NCBI RefSeq assembly: GCF_003945595.2
Contig: NW_024104283.1
Span: forward strand, 3,477,036 to 3,541,035
DNA: 64,000 nt
Direction: 5' to 3'
From: Pipra filicauda
Taxonomy: Eukaryota > Chordata > Aves > Passeriformes > Pipridae
Positions 26,901 through 41,144 of this stretch are shown one piece after another. Made by a program: the position numbers and the translations under genes. How positions within the stretch are numbered: position 1 is the first letter of the stretch; each line of letters begins with the position of its first letter. Below the pieces are notes generated by a model. It made no database searches. It was given only the letters and a program-made list of their open reading frames with translations, and was not told the origin of the DNA.

Positions 26901-29900
26901 AAATAATAAAAAATGTTCATTTTTTAAAATCATGTGCTTTTAAAAACAACTTTATGAGTTTTGAGGTTTGTGGCATGATTGTTGAGTGTGTTCATTTAGC
27001 AGTATCGATTCACATTTGGGAGTATGTGCTCTTTCTTCCTTGTGTGTCAACATGTGACTGCTCCTTCTGCTGGGGACAGTTAAGGGCACTCAGTTGATGA
27101 ACAAAGGAATCATGTCCCTGTGGCCCAAAGCTTTAGTTTTTCCAGGCAAATTGAGGAGTTGTGTTGCCTTTTTGTGGCAGAAGCTGGTGTCCTGCAACCC
27201 CAGATGAAAATGTGGATTGGGGCATCTAATCCGGCTACCGCCCCTTTGTTTTCAACAGAGATCATGCCTTGGCCCAGCGCTGTCATGGAGTTCAATTTGG
27301 ACAGCTTTTCAAATGAAAGGAATTTGGCTTTTTACTGTGTATTTTCCTGCAACATTGTGCTGTTTGATGTGACTCCTGACATGCAGACACCTTTTCCTTC
27401 CAGCCCTTAAGGATAGGGATGACAAAGGGCCCTCCCCAAAAAACCTGCAGGGATAAACAGGAATGAATGCCAGAGCCAGTTCAGGTCTGAGAGAAATCTG
27501 GGAGTCTCAGTTTTCCTGGGACTATGCCAGGCACTGCCCAGGTAGCATGTGTGGAGGAGATCCCTGTTTGCTCTCCCTGGTGCAGGAGGGGGAAACACTC
27601 TCAACTATACAGATCTGATAAAGCCAGAGCATGGTCTTATCTGCCCCACTAAGTCTGACCATACACTTGATGAAAGAAGTTGTATTTATGGGGCCCTTCA
27701 GTATTTATAGAATCTAATATAAGAGTAAGAGCTGAGGGAAGAAAGGTAGAAAACATGGATATGTGTTATGTGTTATATGTATACCACAAAATATCTCCTA
27801 AGGCTCAAGACTTTTTTTTTTGGAAACCACAGCAGTGGTCACTGTAGAGATTCCTTTACAGTTTCAGTGGCCCATTACAGCTATGTTTAAATTACATGTA
27901 TTTCTATTCTTAGCCAAATTAATACATCATTGTCTAAATCATTTCCCAGGTCTAAATCTTTCCCCAGATTTCCCTGGTCAGATGAGCAACCTGTTTTACT
28001 AACCTATTTCCTCTCTGAAAAGCATCCATTCATTATTAATATTTCTTGGCTCACAAGTTTTGCTTATGCCTTCTTTACTTACGTAGCTTCTGAAAATGTC
28101 TCTGGGGCAAATGCCATAATAATTCCCTGCTTCCCTCTGACAATACAAAGTAAGCTGCTAAATCAAGTGTAGCATGTGCTCCTCTACTATAAGTTGCCCT
28201 GGTTGCCGTCTTCACACTGGCAGCTGCCTGAGGCCCTGTCTTGTGTCAGGGGCACCCTCTGTGTCAATATTATCACTCCCTTCCCACTCCAGACCTGCCT
28301 CACCTCTCCTCTGGTGCTGAGGCTTGATGCCTTTTCCTAACGTGAGGCATGAGTAGCGCAGTTATGGGCTGGCTGGAGATGGGCAGGGAAAGGGTAGCCC
28401 ATTGCCTGGCAGTAGTAGTCTGTGAGCTGGCACACTCCCAACCCGTTACCCTTGTAAAAAGCACATTTTTGCCTTCCAGGCTTCACAGTGTGAACCGACA
28501 GTTGCTTAGTCAGAAGCTAAATAGCTTTTCCCTGGGAACAAAGTGTTCAGCAAAGGCTTCCTCCACCACAGGGAGTGCAGGAGTCCACTGCCCATGTCTA
28601 CTGTCCTGTCCCTCTTCATTAGGCAAGGCAAGCAGTGCTCTGCCTGCAAATCCTACTGCAAACCTTCCTGGCCAAGCCCTGTTAACACTGCCTGTGTGAT
28701 GCCTCATGATGCAATGGAAATAATGTCCCTCTGGGAGTTTTGGCTACTGAGACACAATGCTTCAGAGTGGGAAGGTGGGAAGAGCAGTGTTTATCTGGGT
28801 GCCCCAGTGCTGCATTTTCCTCTCCTACCTGCCGATTCTCAGTGTGCAACACCACACAGAACAGAATCACATTTGGGAAAGTTGCTTTGCAAGAGCTCCT
28901 GCTTATGACCCAAATTCTCAGTCCCCATTAGGTGACACTGGCACTGTTGTTGCTATAAAAAGAAATCTTCAGTGGTTGCCTCTCAGAGCTGTAGCCATCC
29001 ATCCAAGAATATCACAACAAAGCCACTTTCACATTTTCTGTGGATTTTTTCCTGATTATCAGAATTTAGTCTCCTCCACGATGCTCTGTTTGACATTTCC
29101 AAAATGGTGTTAATAAGCATGTGGTAAGAAATGTGGGATCTGCTGGACTTGCTGCTGGATGTGGGGCAATTACTCTCTCCTATCTCCCACCAGATATGCC
29201 ACCTTCTGCAGAAATAAGGATTTCTGCAATGTGTAAGATCTTGACAGGACACAAAGGGGACTGTGAAACATGCACTCTTCCCCCAGTATGAAATTCAGCC
29301 CAAAATCCCCTTCCTGCCCCGCTGTCAAGGAGAACCAATGTGTGCTGCCAGCCACACTTAAATCAGACAAAATAGGCAGTGTCAGGAACACAGGCTTCTA
29401 GTCTCCTGCCAATCTCACCAAGGCAACTGCCTACAAGAGCCTGGACAAAACCAGGACGTTGTCAAACTGATAGTCAAATCAAAGCCCTGATCTCCAAGTG
29501 GCTATGGCCAGTGGAGAAATACCTTGCTGCTGCTGGGTATGCATGCACCTGTGTTGGCTGGTTCATTGCCTCTATTTCTTTTCTTTTACTAACCCTGCAT
29601 TTCAGTAATTTTCCAGCCCACAAAAAAAACCCCACAAAAAACCAAAAAACCAAAACCAAATAATAACCAGAGACAAAAGAAAAAAAATTACTTTTTCTTT
29701 CCTCCTCCAATTTCCAGGAAGGCTGGTTTACCTAAACAACAGAAATTCTGAAAAATCCCATTCTGAAAAATTCTTGGAAGAAGTGACCAGCTCCTTTGTA
29801 AGTGCTGCCTCTGTCCATGGCCAACCTGTGCTGAGGGTCACTGGGGTGACGATGGGAACAGAGACAGTCAGGTCATTTGAGAGGGCTCTTCTGCTTTGGG

Positions 29901-32900
29901 CTGCTGGGTAGCAGCTATCCTTGGCTGAGGGTAGCAGTTGAGTCTTTAGAAAACCTGTAGAAGATTTTGTTCTGATCCTATCAGGCCTCTCATGCCACTG
30001 GTTTCCTCCTTTTCTTATGTGACTTGTGATTTTAGGTCTCAGGCCGATGTTTTAATAGCGTGGGACAAACCAGGTTTTCTTCAAGCCCAGTTTGTTTTAA
30101 AGAAATATCCATTAGATGCTCTGAATGATTTATCACCTTTGGAAAGGCAAGCAAAGATATACTTCTGGGTCAGATTTCTGTGCTGGCATGGCAATTCTGT
30201 TTGCAGGACACCATTTTAAAGATATACTTGGTATTTCCACGAGACCTAGAAAGTTCTGACAGCCATGTAGACATACTTTCAGTGTGCACTTGAAGATATA
30301 AGTTGGAAACTGACAGATGACCATAAAACTGATTGAACAAAGTGATTTTTAGTGATAGTAAACTCATGATTTAATGCATAATAGGTGACTGTACTCTAGA
30401 TCCTGTTAGCAAAACGTACATGGAAAAATGATCAGGCATGTTTTAGACCCAGAGGCTGTCTCTCCACTATAATAAAACAGAACAGAGACCATTACCTGGC
30501 CCTGAGGCTAGCAGACACAGCACAGCTCATATCTGTACTATTAAATTCACTTCCCCTCAAAACTGGATCAGTGTCTCCACCCCAACTGCTGCAAAGGGTG
30601 CCAGACACATGCTGACCCCTGACTGTGTTTGGGAGAGTACGAGCAGCTGGAGGTCCAGCATCCATGAGGAAAGGTCCAGTTTGGCCCAATGCTTTGAAGA
30701 TGCCCGAAGACCACGTGGGCTGTGCATGGAGCTGAGGTGTTACGATCTATAAATGGCCTGCTTAATTTAGATGGTGTGGCCACCCTGACTGAACTGGTGT
30801 GTCTTTTTGTCCTCCCCTCCAGCCTCCCCTATGGCTGGGCAAAGTTCAGGCTGCCCATTCATGTGTATGAGCAACGTGGATGCTAAATGAGACTTCGCTG
30901 AGATTTTAATTGACAGTTGTGCTTTAACCTTCCATACCAGTGTAGTTACATGCTTTGGGCTATGTCCGTGAGAGTGTGTTTACCCATGGCAAAAGTCTGG
31001 AGTGCGTGTTCTGCGGTTCACTTAATGTCACTTTCTTGCTACTGTCATAACACAGACTGGGTGTCAGGCAACGTCGCTCATCCATGCATGTTCACCTCAG
31101 GCTGTCTCCTAGTACACTGAGACCTTGCCTTGCATCAGATACATGACTCAGGGAAACATTTTTGCCTGGGTTCTCCATTATTTTTCTCAGGTTCCAGCTG
31201 CAGTCGGGGCAGGACCAAATTCCCTGAAAGGTTTTGAATGAGTCTGTTATGGGGAAGAACTTCCTGGGGGTTGGAAAACCTCTCAAGTGCAGATTAGATA
31301 TGAGCTTTTTCCTGTTGTTTCTGTTACAGTATAGAAAACCCACAGCATTATTTACAGTTGTTTCCTTTAGCTTCCTCCTGGCTTTCAGAGTGGAAATCTG
31401 TCTGTGTTTTGACACAGAAATAAGAGTTATGGTGTGAAACTGGACAAGGCTCTTGGAAGAACAGTACAAGCTCCCCACTGTGAATACCCCAAATGTTCTA
31501 AAAACCCTGCTTCCAACAGCGTACTTCAGGGCGCATCTTCTGCCATTGTCTGCAGTTGCAACAGCATCTCTAATAAGCAGTTTCTAAACCCTGTCTTTCA
31601 TATTTTCATAAGAAAAAAGAAGCAGTTACCAGTTTATCTAACCTTACTTGAGTCCCTCGATAAAAACCATTTGGGCCTTCTTTTCTGTTGAATGTAGCTT
31701 AAGTGTGTAGAAACAGAAGCCAGAGTGCTCATTTCTTCTGTTCAGAGTGAACGAGTAATGTGAGCATATTCAAAATGTTCAGAGGCTTGATTCAGAACAA
31801 TGGCAATGAATATATCCTCCATGCTCAGAAGTTCTCTGGTAAGTCACTTTTCATTTCTTTTATTGAAGCCCTCTTCATGCCGAAAGGAAGAAGCTGGTGG
31901 TGGTGTTGTGCTGGGCAGCTGCAGCTGTTTTCTCCTGTGACTTGACCCTGGATGCTGCCAAGGAGGCATCCCTCCCATTGCTCCTCACATGCAGCAAGGA
32001 AACAAAAAAGCACTTTTCAAGGTCATCTGGATCATGGGCTGGCCCTGACCACCTATGCCAACCCTGTGGCAAGCTGTATCGTGCCTATGGCCCTGCTGTG
32101 GTGCTAGGCCCAGAAACACAGAGAGAAGGCCAGAAGAGACTGTGAAATCACCTGAGGATGTCTAAACATCAAGTTTTACGCTGTACCTGGTCACCCGAGC
32201 TTTGGGAATCATTACTTGTGTTTCATTCAATTAGTTGTGCCAGAGAGATGCTCAGACAGAAAAGGCATGCTTCTCTGATCAGCTCTCACCCCAAAATCCA
32301 GCAGGGTCACCAGAGAGAAAAAGGCACAAAGGTATTTCGAAGATGCAACTCACCTCAGTGTGAGGATGAAGTGTCCATTTGAAGCAATACACCACACTGT
32401 GGGAGTACCTGTTGTTCTCCAGAGATAGAAAGGGTTTCTAGTTGACATGTAGCTGTCCCCACTGAAGGACATGTAGGGGAATCTTACCCAAAGAAAGGCA
32501 AAGAACTGCCACTTCCTTCCATATATTGTGTTATAGTTCATCTTCTGTTAATTATAAGAATTTTTCTGGCTTGAGATGCCTAGCTCTAGGGCTTATCCCT
32601 GCTTTGTTAGATTAAAGGGTCTTTTGGGATTACCTGTTAGTCTTATGTGAAAAAACTCAATCTTTTTCCCTTGAAAGCAACCTTTCACTTTTCATGCAGG
32701 AAGGTGCCCACAGAAGTGGGATGTTGCCATCACTGAAGCCAGTTTATACCTTTGGCTAGACAGGCTCTGAGGCAGGAGCGCAGCCTTGGGCTGTCTGGAT
32801 GGGGTCCCAGATGAACTGGCTTCCCCAGGAAATGTCAGGGTTGCTGCTGGTTTCTGAACTCTTTTAGGAAAGCAAACACATATTTGACTGAAATAAATAA

Positions 32901-35900
32901 AAAAAAACAAGCCACTGCTGTATTTTTTTCCCTCTGATATTAAACAAGCGTTTAATTTAAAAAAAAATCCGACAGATGGCAGGGCTGTACCTAATGCTAG
33001 ACTGAGTACTTCTCCAGTGAATTTAAGGTGGTCTGCAAGAGATTTTAAAAGATAAGGTTTGAGGGATAGATGCATTATTGAGGTTATATAAAAGAAAACC
33101 CTAATATTTTTTTCCTTTAAATTATGCTGGAAAAATTTTCTTCTTTTTTTCCTAAAACTTTTTAGCTTTGCAGTGCAGGGCCATCCCTGGTTTATCCAGA
33201 GGCCTCCTGGGTGTGTGCTCAGGTACCTCCAGGATTTCCTCCCTCTGGTAACTGGTCAGCAGGAGAGGCAAGACAAGCTGTTAGGTGCAGTGCCTGCACC
33301 CTTCAGCCCTGTCTGAGGTCTCTGAGGCAGGAGATCAGAGCAGTGATGAGGGGACACCAGTCCCATGAATGGTCTGGCTCCAGCAGCACTAAACCTTCTG
33401 TTTCTCCCCCCTTTGCCATTTAAATTTCCCTGGTTTTGCTTTCTGCCACTGCACGGTCCCACCAGGAGTCAGCACCATGTCTCCCAGCACATGGGGAGCC
33501 AGAATTTTAATGAGGAAAAAAAAGTAAGGCAACATCTCCGAGGTCCTACTTTTGCAGAAGCAATATGGAGAGGTTTGTAACTCTCAATAGGTCATGACTC
33601 ACTTATAGAAAATGCAAACGAAATAATTCTTTATGTAAAACATACTGAGAGCCTTGGATCTCAGACACATTATTCAGTTGTTTATGTTTGAACTTTCCTG
33701 TGGGTTTTTTTTGGGTTGGAAATGAATAAGTCAGGCACAGTCATTCACTAGGAGACTTCTGCCTTAATCCCTTCCTGTTTTTTTGTTTCCCCCACTTCCA
33801 CCCACATGGCAAATGAGGTTTGGGCAACCTACCTGCCGACTCCTGCCTGCCGTCTCTTCTCCTTCAGCTTGTGGTGATGGTGAACCATTACCAATTATTT
33901 GGACAAAAGCATTGGGGTGAAGTAAATGGACACAGAGGTTGTTGCAACAGTTGTGCAACAGAGGTGGTTGTTTTCTTTTACCCTGATGATTTACCGGGAA
34001 ATCTGCTGTAGGCATGCAAAAGGAAAGGTAACTATACAACTGAATTACTGAGGTGGTCAAACCAACACAACTCAGCGACGTTTTCTCTCAAGCTAGGCGA
34101 GCTTGCAAGTCCTCTGGAGGAAAATTAAAAGGAACCAAACATGAATGTTCAAACTGAGTTTTCCATAGGTTTTTCACTCTTTCATACAAATATGCTGAGG
34201 TGAGATTCTTACATAGAAACACAAAAAAATTTCACACTATTCTCCACACTCTTACAATAAAGAGGAATGGATTTTTTTCTCTCTTTGATACCTGAAAGAC
34301 ACAGCCTGAGGACTGGGGTAAGAACTCTCTTATGTCCTTTCCAAAATCTTCCTTTACAAGATCCTGAACACAGGCTGTTACCATCTTTGTGAACCCTGGA
34401 CCTTAGCCAGATCTGATGTGCTCACCCAGCACTTGCTCTTTGGACTCTCCACCACCAGTCGTCCAGCTTCTGCTATTTTTAATGGACCTCTCCAATGAAG
34501 GGATAAATCCTTTCAGCCCTGAAACTTGGAGCAGCTTCCTTGTATGCAGGAGGAGGGATGTGGAGGTAGCCTTCATACATGAGGAGAAAGAAGTGAAGAT
34601 AATTGCACTAGCAGGAAGGAGAGGAGCAGGCACAGCCTTCTTTCCCCTCTCTGGGGCTTTTTTATCTCCCAAGACACTTGCCATGAAAAATGGGCACCAG
34701 ATGAAGCCAGTGCTCTACAATTTCTGTGTGTCTCTGAGTCTGTAGAGAGCATTATATACTTTTCCTGTAGGCCAAAGAGATGAGTTTGTCTTTCGGATGA
34801 CTTTGTGCCAAAATAAATCTGGAGATAGCAATGTGAATGCACCAGTATTTATGTGGGATTTTTTTTTTAAAGGTTAGTAAAGTAGGTACTGGGAATAAAA
34901 TAAAATTTAAAAAAATCCCCAATGGGTGGTTTGGGGAAAAATACAACTCTTTTTCTGTGTCTCTCCCACGCCTTACCCTTAAGGATGGTTTGGGTAGGAC
35001 ATTGGCTGAGACCTTATTTTCATTTCCATTGGGAATGTTTTTTATCTGGCACACAAGCTAGATGTGTAAACAGCCCAGGAGTTTGGGAAACTGCTTTACT
35101 ATTTCCTCCTATAACTAACAATGGAAACCCTTTGAGAACTGTATAAGTCTCAGTGGACATTCGCATGTCTCCTGATATGCGGAATTGGCTGCCCTGCTCA
35201 AATATTTATCCTGATAGTGCTTCTCCCTGAGGAGCAGCTGTCTGCCTGCTCTCTGCAAAGCAGGCCAGCTGTGAGGGAGAAAGGTAGGGGAGGCTGGAGC
35301 TGCCAGTGTTGGGGTGCCCAAAGAACTGGTTTATGAAGAGAAAAGCTGCTTTTACAAATACGGTTTGGGCTGATCTGAGTTTCTTTTGTTACAGTGAATT
35401 CAGCATCACACTAAAAAAAGCAGAGCCATTGCACTGTATGCAGAATCGGCCAATTCCAGCATGTAATAGGTTAGCTCAGCACAGTTGCACTTCTTTGCCT
35501 TGCTTGGTGGGTTCCCAATTTGTCTTCATTTTTATTCCTGTCCCCACCTTCACTTTGGCCTCTTTTTTTTTTGCAGGCAGTGCCTCTTTGGATTAATTGC
35601 ATAGAGCCTGTCCCACAGAGCTAGGCAGAGTACAGACTGATCCAGTGTGTGTATAGATATTTTTAAATGATCTGTTAACCAGAAACATAAAAACTCAGGC
35701 TCTCTTTGATGAAAAATATTCAGCTTAAACAATTCTGAGAATTCCTTGTTGCACACGGTTGACAGTCAAAGAAAGATGAAACACTTCAGAGTTGTGTCCT
35801 TAGGAATACAGACTTTATGGCAACTTTTCTGTGTTTGTGGCCCATTAAAAGAAAATAGGATATACACAACTACCTGCATAAATGGGAATTTTTTTTGAAA

Positions 35901-38273
35901 AAAAGATTTTGAAAATGGGACCTATAATTCTAAACCTGCATGTAAATATCTTCCTAAATTAGGCAGCCTGTTATAGCTCAGAGAAGCTTTATAAATTAGT
36001 TTGTAAGTAGATGACAGCTGAAATAGAAACAGCAGCACACTGTGAGGAACTCATTGTAGCTGCCCTTGTACAAAGCACTTCCACCCTTCCAACAGTGGCC
36101 TCAGTGTTGCACATGGCCTTGCTGAAGTGCGTATGCAGGACAAGATGAATTTTTGTCCCACTGGAAGACCCCTGTCAGCCTGAGAGAAGTTCCTTACTCA
36201 GCTCATTGAGAAATGTGCTGTTGTTGGTGGTACTACAGGAGGAGAGGTATGGGGCATTTTTGAGTGCAACTTGTGTCTGAAATTCAATGTGAGGAGGAGC
36301 AAAAATGACTCAAATTTGCAGAAGTTGAGTGGCTGACCAGCGAAGAAGGAAGGGACCTCACAAGAGCACATAGGTGTTGGGCAGGTGATTCCTTCTCAAA
36401 GACCATCACAGCTCCTGGCCTCAGGCATCCAGCTGGAAACTTCACTGCACTTTTGAGCGTGGCTAAGCCCAGGACCTGGGGCACTCCATGCTGCCTGTGA
36501 GCAAACTCTGCCACTCCCAGCAGGGAGATGTCTGTGCCTTGGTGTGGCCAAGCTGCCAGCAATAGAAAGCAGACCTTTTAGTGAAGTCCATTGGTGTTTT
36601 TGGAGCACAGTTGTTTTGAAGAAGGCAGCTTCTTTCCAAAGCCTGCCTGAGTAAGCAAACAGCATGTGAGACAGGGTGAGCCAAGGGCAATACACTGTCA
36701 TATGATGTGCCTATTTCTTTTTACCCATCTGTTTGGTTTTTTTTCTGAATGAAGAGACATGGCCAGTAGGTTTGACTGACTGAAACAGAGGAGTCTCTTT
36801 GTAATATCCATGCACAAAGAGCGACAAACCAGGCCAATATGCTAAAACCTTTCTGCCAAAAGGTGACTCCCCAAATTTGGTGTGTGTCTGGTACTGGAAC
36901 CCAAGTATTAGGAATGACCAAACCCAATCCTGGCTTTCATGGATTTTATCTCAATAATTCCACTGAGCCCAGTAGGGAGTATTGAAAATCCATACAAATA
37001 TCAGTAATAAATACCTCTGGCATTTTGTCTAAGACTTTGTATACAGTTAGAATGCATGATTATGTTCATTTATGGGTTTATATTTCATACTTTTCCATCT
37101 CTTAAGACAATGGTTTTACATGGCATATTTCACAGAGAGGAAGATGATTTTTTGGCACCAAAGAAATATGTGCAGTATTTAGAGGTCACTGAATATACAA
37201 CTAAATTACATTTCTGTTCGGGGTGGTATCAGAATGGCACCACATAGCAGAGCAGGTTTAGTTCAGGAAATGAATGATACTTTATGTAATCAAATCTGCA
37301 AGGGAGATTTGGCAAGAAGGATGCATACAGACAAACTACTGCTGAGTCTGCCCATGGCATTAAAAACATTAATTTTTAAGTTGTGGGGGATCACTAAAGA
37401 TCTTCAGGAGAGGAAAAGGGCATATAACCTCCATTTCTTTAAATCAGAGCCAATACTAGCAGAGACACTGACCCTAATACTCAGTCAAAGCATCAGTGCA
37501 CTATTTATGTGTAGGAGTTAGTGCTGCTGTCTTTGTGGTCTTATGGCTACTTATTATACATGCAGGGGTCAGTACTGCAGGTACTGTAAGGTCCAGACAG
37601 TCTCATTTAATGTATTTGTTAGGGAAAGGCAGTGAAGGCATGTTATCACTTTGGAGACCTGAGCGGTCCCAGCAGGAGCCCTGCTCCTAGCAGGAGGCCC
37701 TTTTTTGGGCTGAAGTACACTGGTTACTTTGCACACGTGAACAACCATCCAGACACCTAAAATCACATTTTAATGTGTTCTATCATCAGAATGTCTTCCT
37801 CAGGGAGGACCATTCCTCCCACTCCTTCCAAACCCATATTTTCCGTCAATCAGCTTAATTATACTCAAACCTCAGTTTCAAAGTCTCACTCTCTAAAGCT
37901 CAAGATATCATGTTATCTGGGTAATTCCAACAAAACACACCATTTAAAACCAAAGGTTAGTCCTACAGAAACATCTGTCTCCTGTTTCCCAAGACTGGGG
38001 ACCATTATCCACATCAGACCAGTCTTAGCCAGCTCACACAGAGCATTCCCAGTCCTACACTGGCCACATGTTTTATTTCTGCAATGCAAAGAGGAACAGC
38101 ACAAATGAATGCTGTGTGCTACCCTTGCAGTCCTAGGAGGACGAGAATGGATGTGCTAGTCCTCTGACCTTCCTCACTTCTTCCAGACAGGAGAGTGAAA
38201 GGGTTATCTTTGGGGTTGCAGGAGAAAACTGTACCTGGAACCTCCTCAGACAGCTGGCATTGCTCTGAAAGGC
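23901..38273. other. intergenic DNA, nothing recognised apart from low-complexity tracts
   Basis: No coding exon, RNA gene or transposon family was recognised. A/C-rich low-complexity DNA occurs at about 26,480-26,610 (listed) and a smaller patch at about 29,620-29,690. Short open frames lack motifs and are taken as chance. Confidence 0.5.
26480..26610 (+). repeat. A-rich / A-C low-complexity tract
   Basis: It starts with an 18-base A run (26480-26497) and continues with CAAA, CCCCCCA and AAAAG-type sequence. No unit size is constant. It may be a decayed poly(A) tail or a simple-sequence expansion. Confidence 0.8.
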
Positions 38274-38440
38274 TGTCAGGAAAGATTTGGCAGCCTCCAC
38301 CCTTGGAGGTTTTCCAGATCCAAATAGACAGAGCACTGAGTAACCTAGTCTGATCTCAGCTCTGACCCTGCTTGGGCAGAGATTGGACTAGAGATCCCCT
38401 GGGTCTCTTTCAGCCTCAATTATCTTCTGATTCTATGAAA
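38274..38440 (+). mobile_element. CR1 LINE, 5'-truncated 3' end fragment
   Basis: The sequence from the 'TTGGAGGTTTTCCAGATC' stretch to 'GATTCTATGA' follows the CR1 3' untranslated region in order. It includes the segment equivalent to 'GACCCTGCTTGGGCAGAGA' and the terminal ATTCTATG-type end. Divergence is moderate. CR1 is the dominant LINE of birds and other reptiles and usually inserts as short 5'-truncated copies like this. The left boundary is approximate. Confidence 0.8.
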
Positions 38441-39732
38441 AAAACTCTGTTTTGATAGTATTCAAAGGAGATGTTTGAGAAACCTGGGTCTATGTTCATA
38501 AGATTTTAATGGGAAATGCAAGGAAGACTTGAGTCAGACCCGGTCTGCACTGCTGCACATGCAGAGAAACATCACTGAAATGAACTGATCTGCAGCATCC
38601 GCTTGTCACCTAGGTACTGCTTGGACTTTATCTTGAATTATGTGACAAAGTGGTCATGCCAAAGAAAAGCAGATTTTCAGTGCTTACAGCTGACTCCTCA
38701 AGAGTTTGGAAGGGCAGTTCAGGGTGCATTTGTAACTGCATGCAGAGAGCATGTGGTCCTCCAAGTCTGGGAGCAAAACAGAATTTTTTGTTCTGGATTT
38801 GATTCCATACTCCCACTACTGCCTCTGTTAACACATGGCTGCTGTGTGAGTGTGGTCTTTGGCAGCCTCCCCTAGTAACGCTTGGGCTTCACAAGAGGTG
38901 CCTAAGCAAGGACAAATGCAAAGGAGAGGAGGAGCATTCACCAGGGCAACACCAACACCAATGCTGCAGGGCTGGGGGTTTTATGTTATCCTGGAGACTC
39001 TCACCTTTTAGCCTAAAAATCAAGCACATCACCTTGACAGCATTAGGAGGGAGGAAATTTGAAGATTTGAACAATATTATCTTTAAGTGGTGGCACAGCC
39101 GTAAGACAAGGTGCATACTTCAGGGAAAAGTACATTATAGTTTGGGCTTGCCCAGTAGGATTCCATGGAAATAAGCAGTGCAGGACATGCAGTAGCATTA
39201 TAACACACTATAGTTTATCTTTCCGTATTTAGAAAGCATGTATTGACTGTTAATTTTTATGCTATGATTTGTTAGGCACAATTGATCAGAAATTTCGAGA
39301 AACTCTTCTTTCTCTGTCTCGAAAAATGCATGTATTTGGAGCTCTGCCCCTCAGATTTCAGCAATTCTTGTAATATGGATTTAAGGACAATAATAACACT
39401 ACATTTCCAGCAGCAAGATTTCAAGAATCAGATGTCACCCCACCCGACCTCAATTAAGTCTGGCTGAATCAGCTGGATGGGATCAAGCAGGGTGTGAAAA
39501 TCTGTATTCTAGCTCTGGGCAGAGAAAAGAAGATCAGTTGGAAATTTCAGTGTGAAGCTGGTTCTGTATGAAGTGGAGAATTTCAAGTGTGAATGCGTGT
39601 ATGTGTTCGTGCATGTGCTGGGGAAAGTAGGGTTGGCAAGGGAGACAGAGGAGAGCTTTGTGTTCAGTGCTTCCTCTGACACAGCTCAGCCTGTTCCCTA
39701 TCTCTCAGTTTCACTTCTGAATGTGCAGGAAC
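38441..39732 (+). other. presumed CCN6 promoter / 5' UTR region
   Basis: This gene-free stretch lies directly before the CCN6 start codon. No TATA box, CpG island or other strong core-promoter element was recognised. An in-frame TGA at 39718-39720 closes the reading frame just before an upstream ATG at 39721, so the CCN6 frame cannot extend further left without splicing. Confidence 0.4.
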
Positions 39733-39783
39733 ATGCGGTGGCTCCTTGTTCCCACCATCTTCATCATCCCTTGTACGCAACAG
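39733..39783 (+). CDS. CCN6: CCN6 exon 1: signal peptide
   Basis: Seventeen codons encode [17 protein letters not shown], a short hydrophobic leader with a basic N-terminus. It is followed by a consensus donor (CAG|GTAAGT) in phase 0. An in-frame ATG at 39721, right after a TGA, would add four residues but has a weaker start context. Confidence 0.85.
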
Positions 39784-40049
39784 GTAAGTTCATTAAAAAG
39801 AAGAAAAAGATTTCTCCCTTCTTCACCTTGTTCTGGTTAAAAGTTTTTATTTGCTTAACAACAAATTAAATTTCAGAGAAGCAAATTCCTCATAAAGAAT
39901 AAGCAGCGATTCCCTACTCCTGAGTAAATTTCATTTGCAGCTTATTTACTGCATCAGTCCTGATTCTGGTAGTTTTTTTCTCTCTGTACATTAACATGAT
40001 TTAGTGGGAAAAAAAGTGTTAGGGAAGCTTAAATTGCCAGTGACCTTGT

Positions 40050-40103
<54 letters not shown>

Positions 40104-41063
40104 AGCACAAATGATTATCTGATGCAGTAAGGAAGTAAACATCCATGCTCATATTCCATATATGCTCATATTCCATATATCTATGTATATATGTGTGTGC
40201 AAATATGTATATATACACACAGTGGTCTGACTTCAGGCTAGTTTTACAAAGAGAAAGGTACCTGGGCTGTGTTATGCTTTATCTCTTATACGAAAATTTT
40301 AAGTGATAGCTTTTTGTGAAGGTATTTGCGTCAAAGCCCAGTTTCATTACTTATTTACTCAATTTTGAAAATTTGTCCTTTACGATCAAGATGAGTGTCA
40401 GATGAAGAATTTTCAAATGATTGTCTCCCTCTGCTAACTTTCTGCATATTTAGAGCCAGACTAAGAAAACTGAACATTAGTGATAATACATTGCCTACTT
40501 CTGCTCTTTGCTTATTTATGCCATACTGACCTTGTTCAATCTTTAACACATAAGAAAACAAACAACACATGAAGGGTACCTACACAATGGTCTCATTTTC
40601 TGATCTGACCATAGGATCAGGAAAAGTATGCAGGGGGCTTCTGTGATGTGAATAGCTTTGGTATAGAAACTTGGGGAAGCACAAATTAGAAAAATATTTG
40701 ACCTGTAAACTTGACAAACAAACTTTACATTTTCATTGTAACTTAATAGATATTTCAAGATTTTTCAGCTAAACCAAAGTTTTCGGTAATTTCACTACTA
40801 AAACTGTCAGATATTTGCCTGATGGTGTTTTTTCTTACTGGGGAACTTTGTAGTCTCACACCTTTCAGCTGACATCTTATCCTAAAAAAAGAGAGAAAAA
40901 TCACTTAGGTAGAATTCTGTAGGTTTAAAGCATTCTTTAATTTGTAATACAAATTAAACATATTGGCTGAAGCACGTAAGATTACTTCCTGCTACACATA
41001 CCCATTTTGAAATGTGGTATCTGATTCAAGCCACATAACCTCATATAGCTGGCACACGGCCGG

Positions 41064-41144
<81 letters not shown>

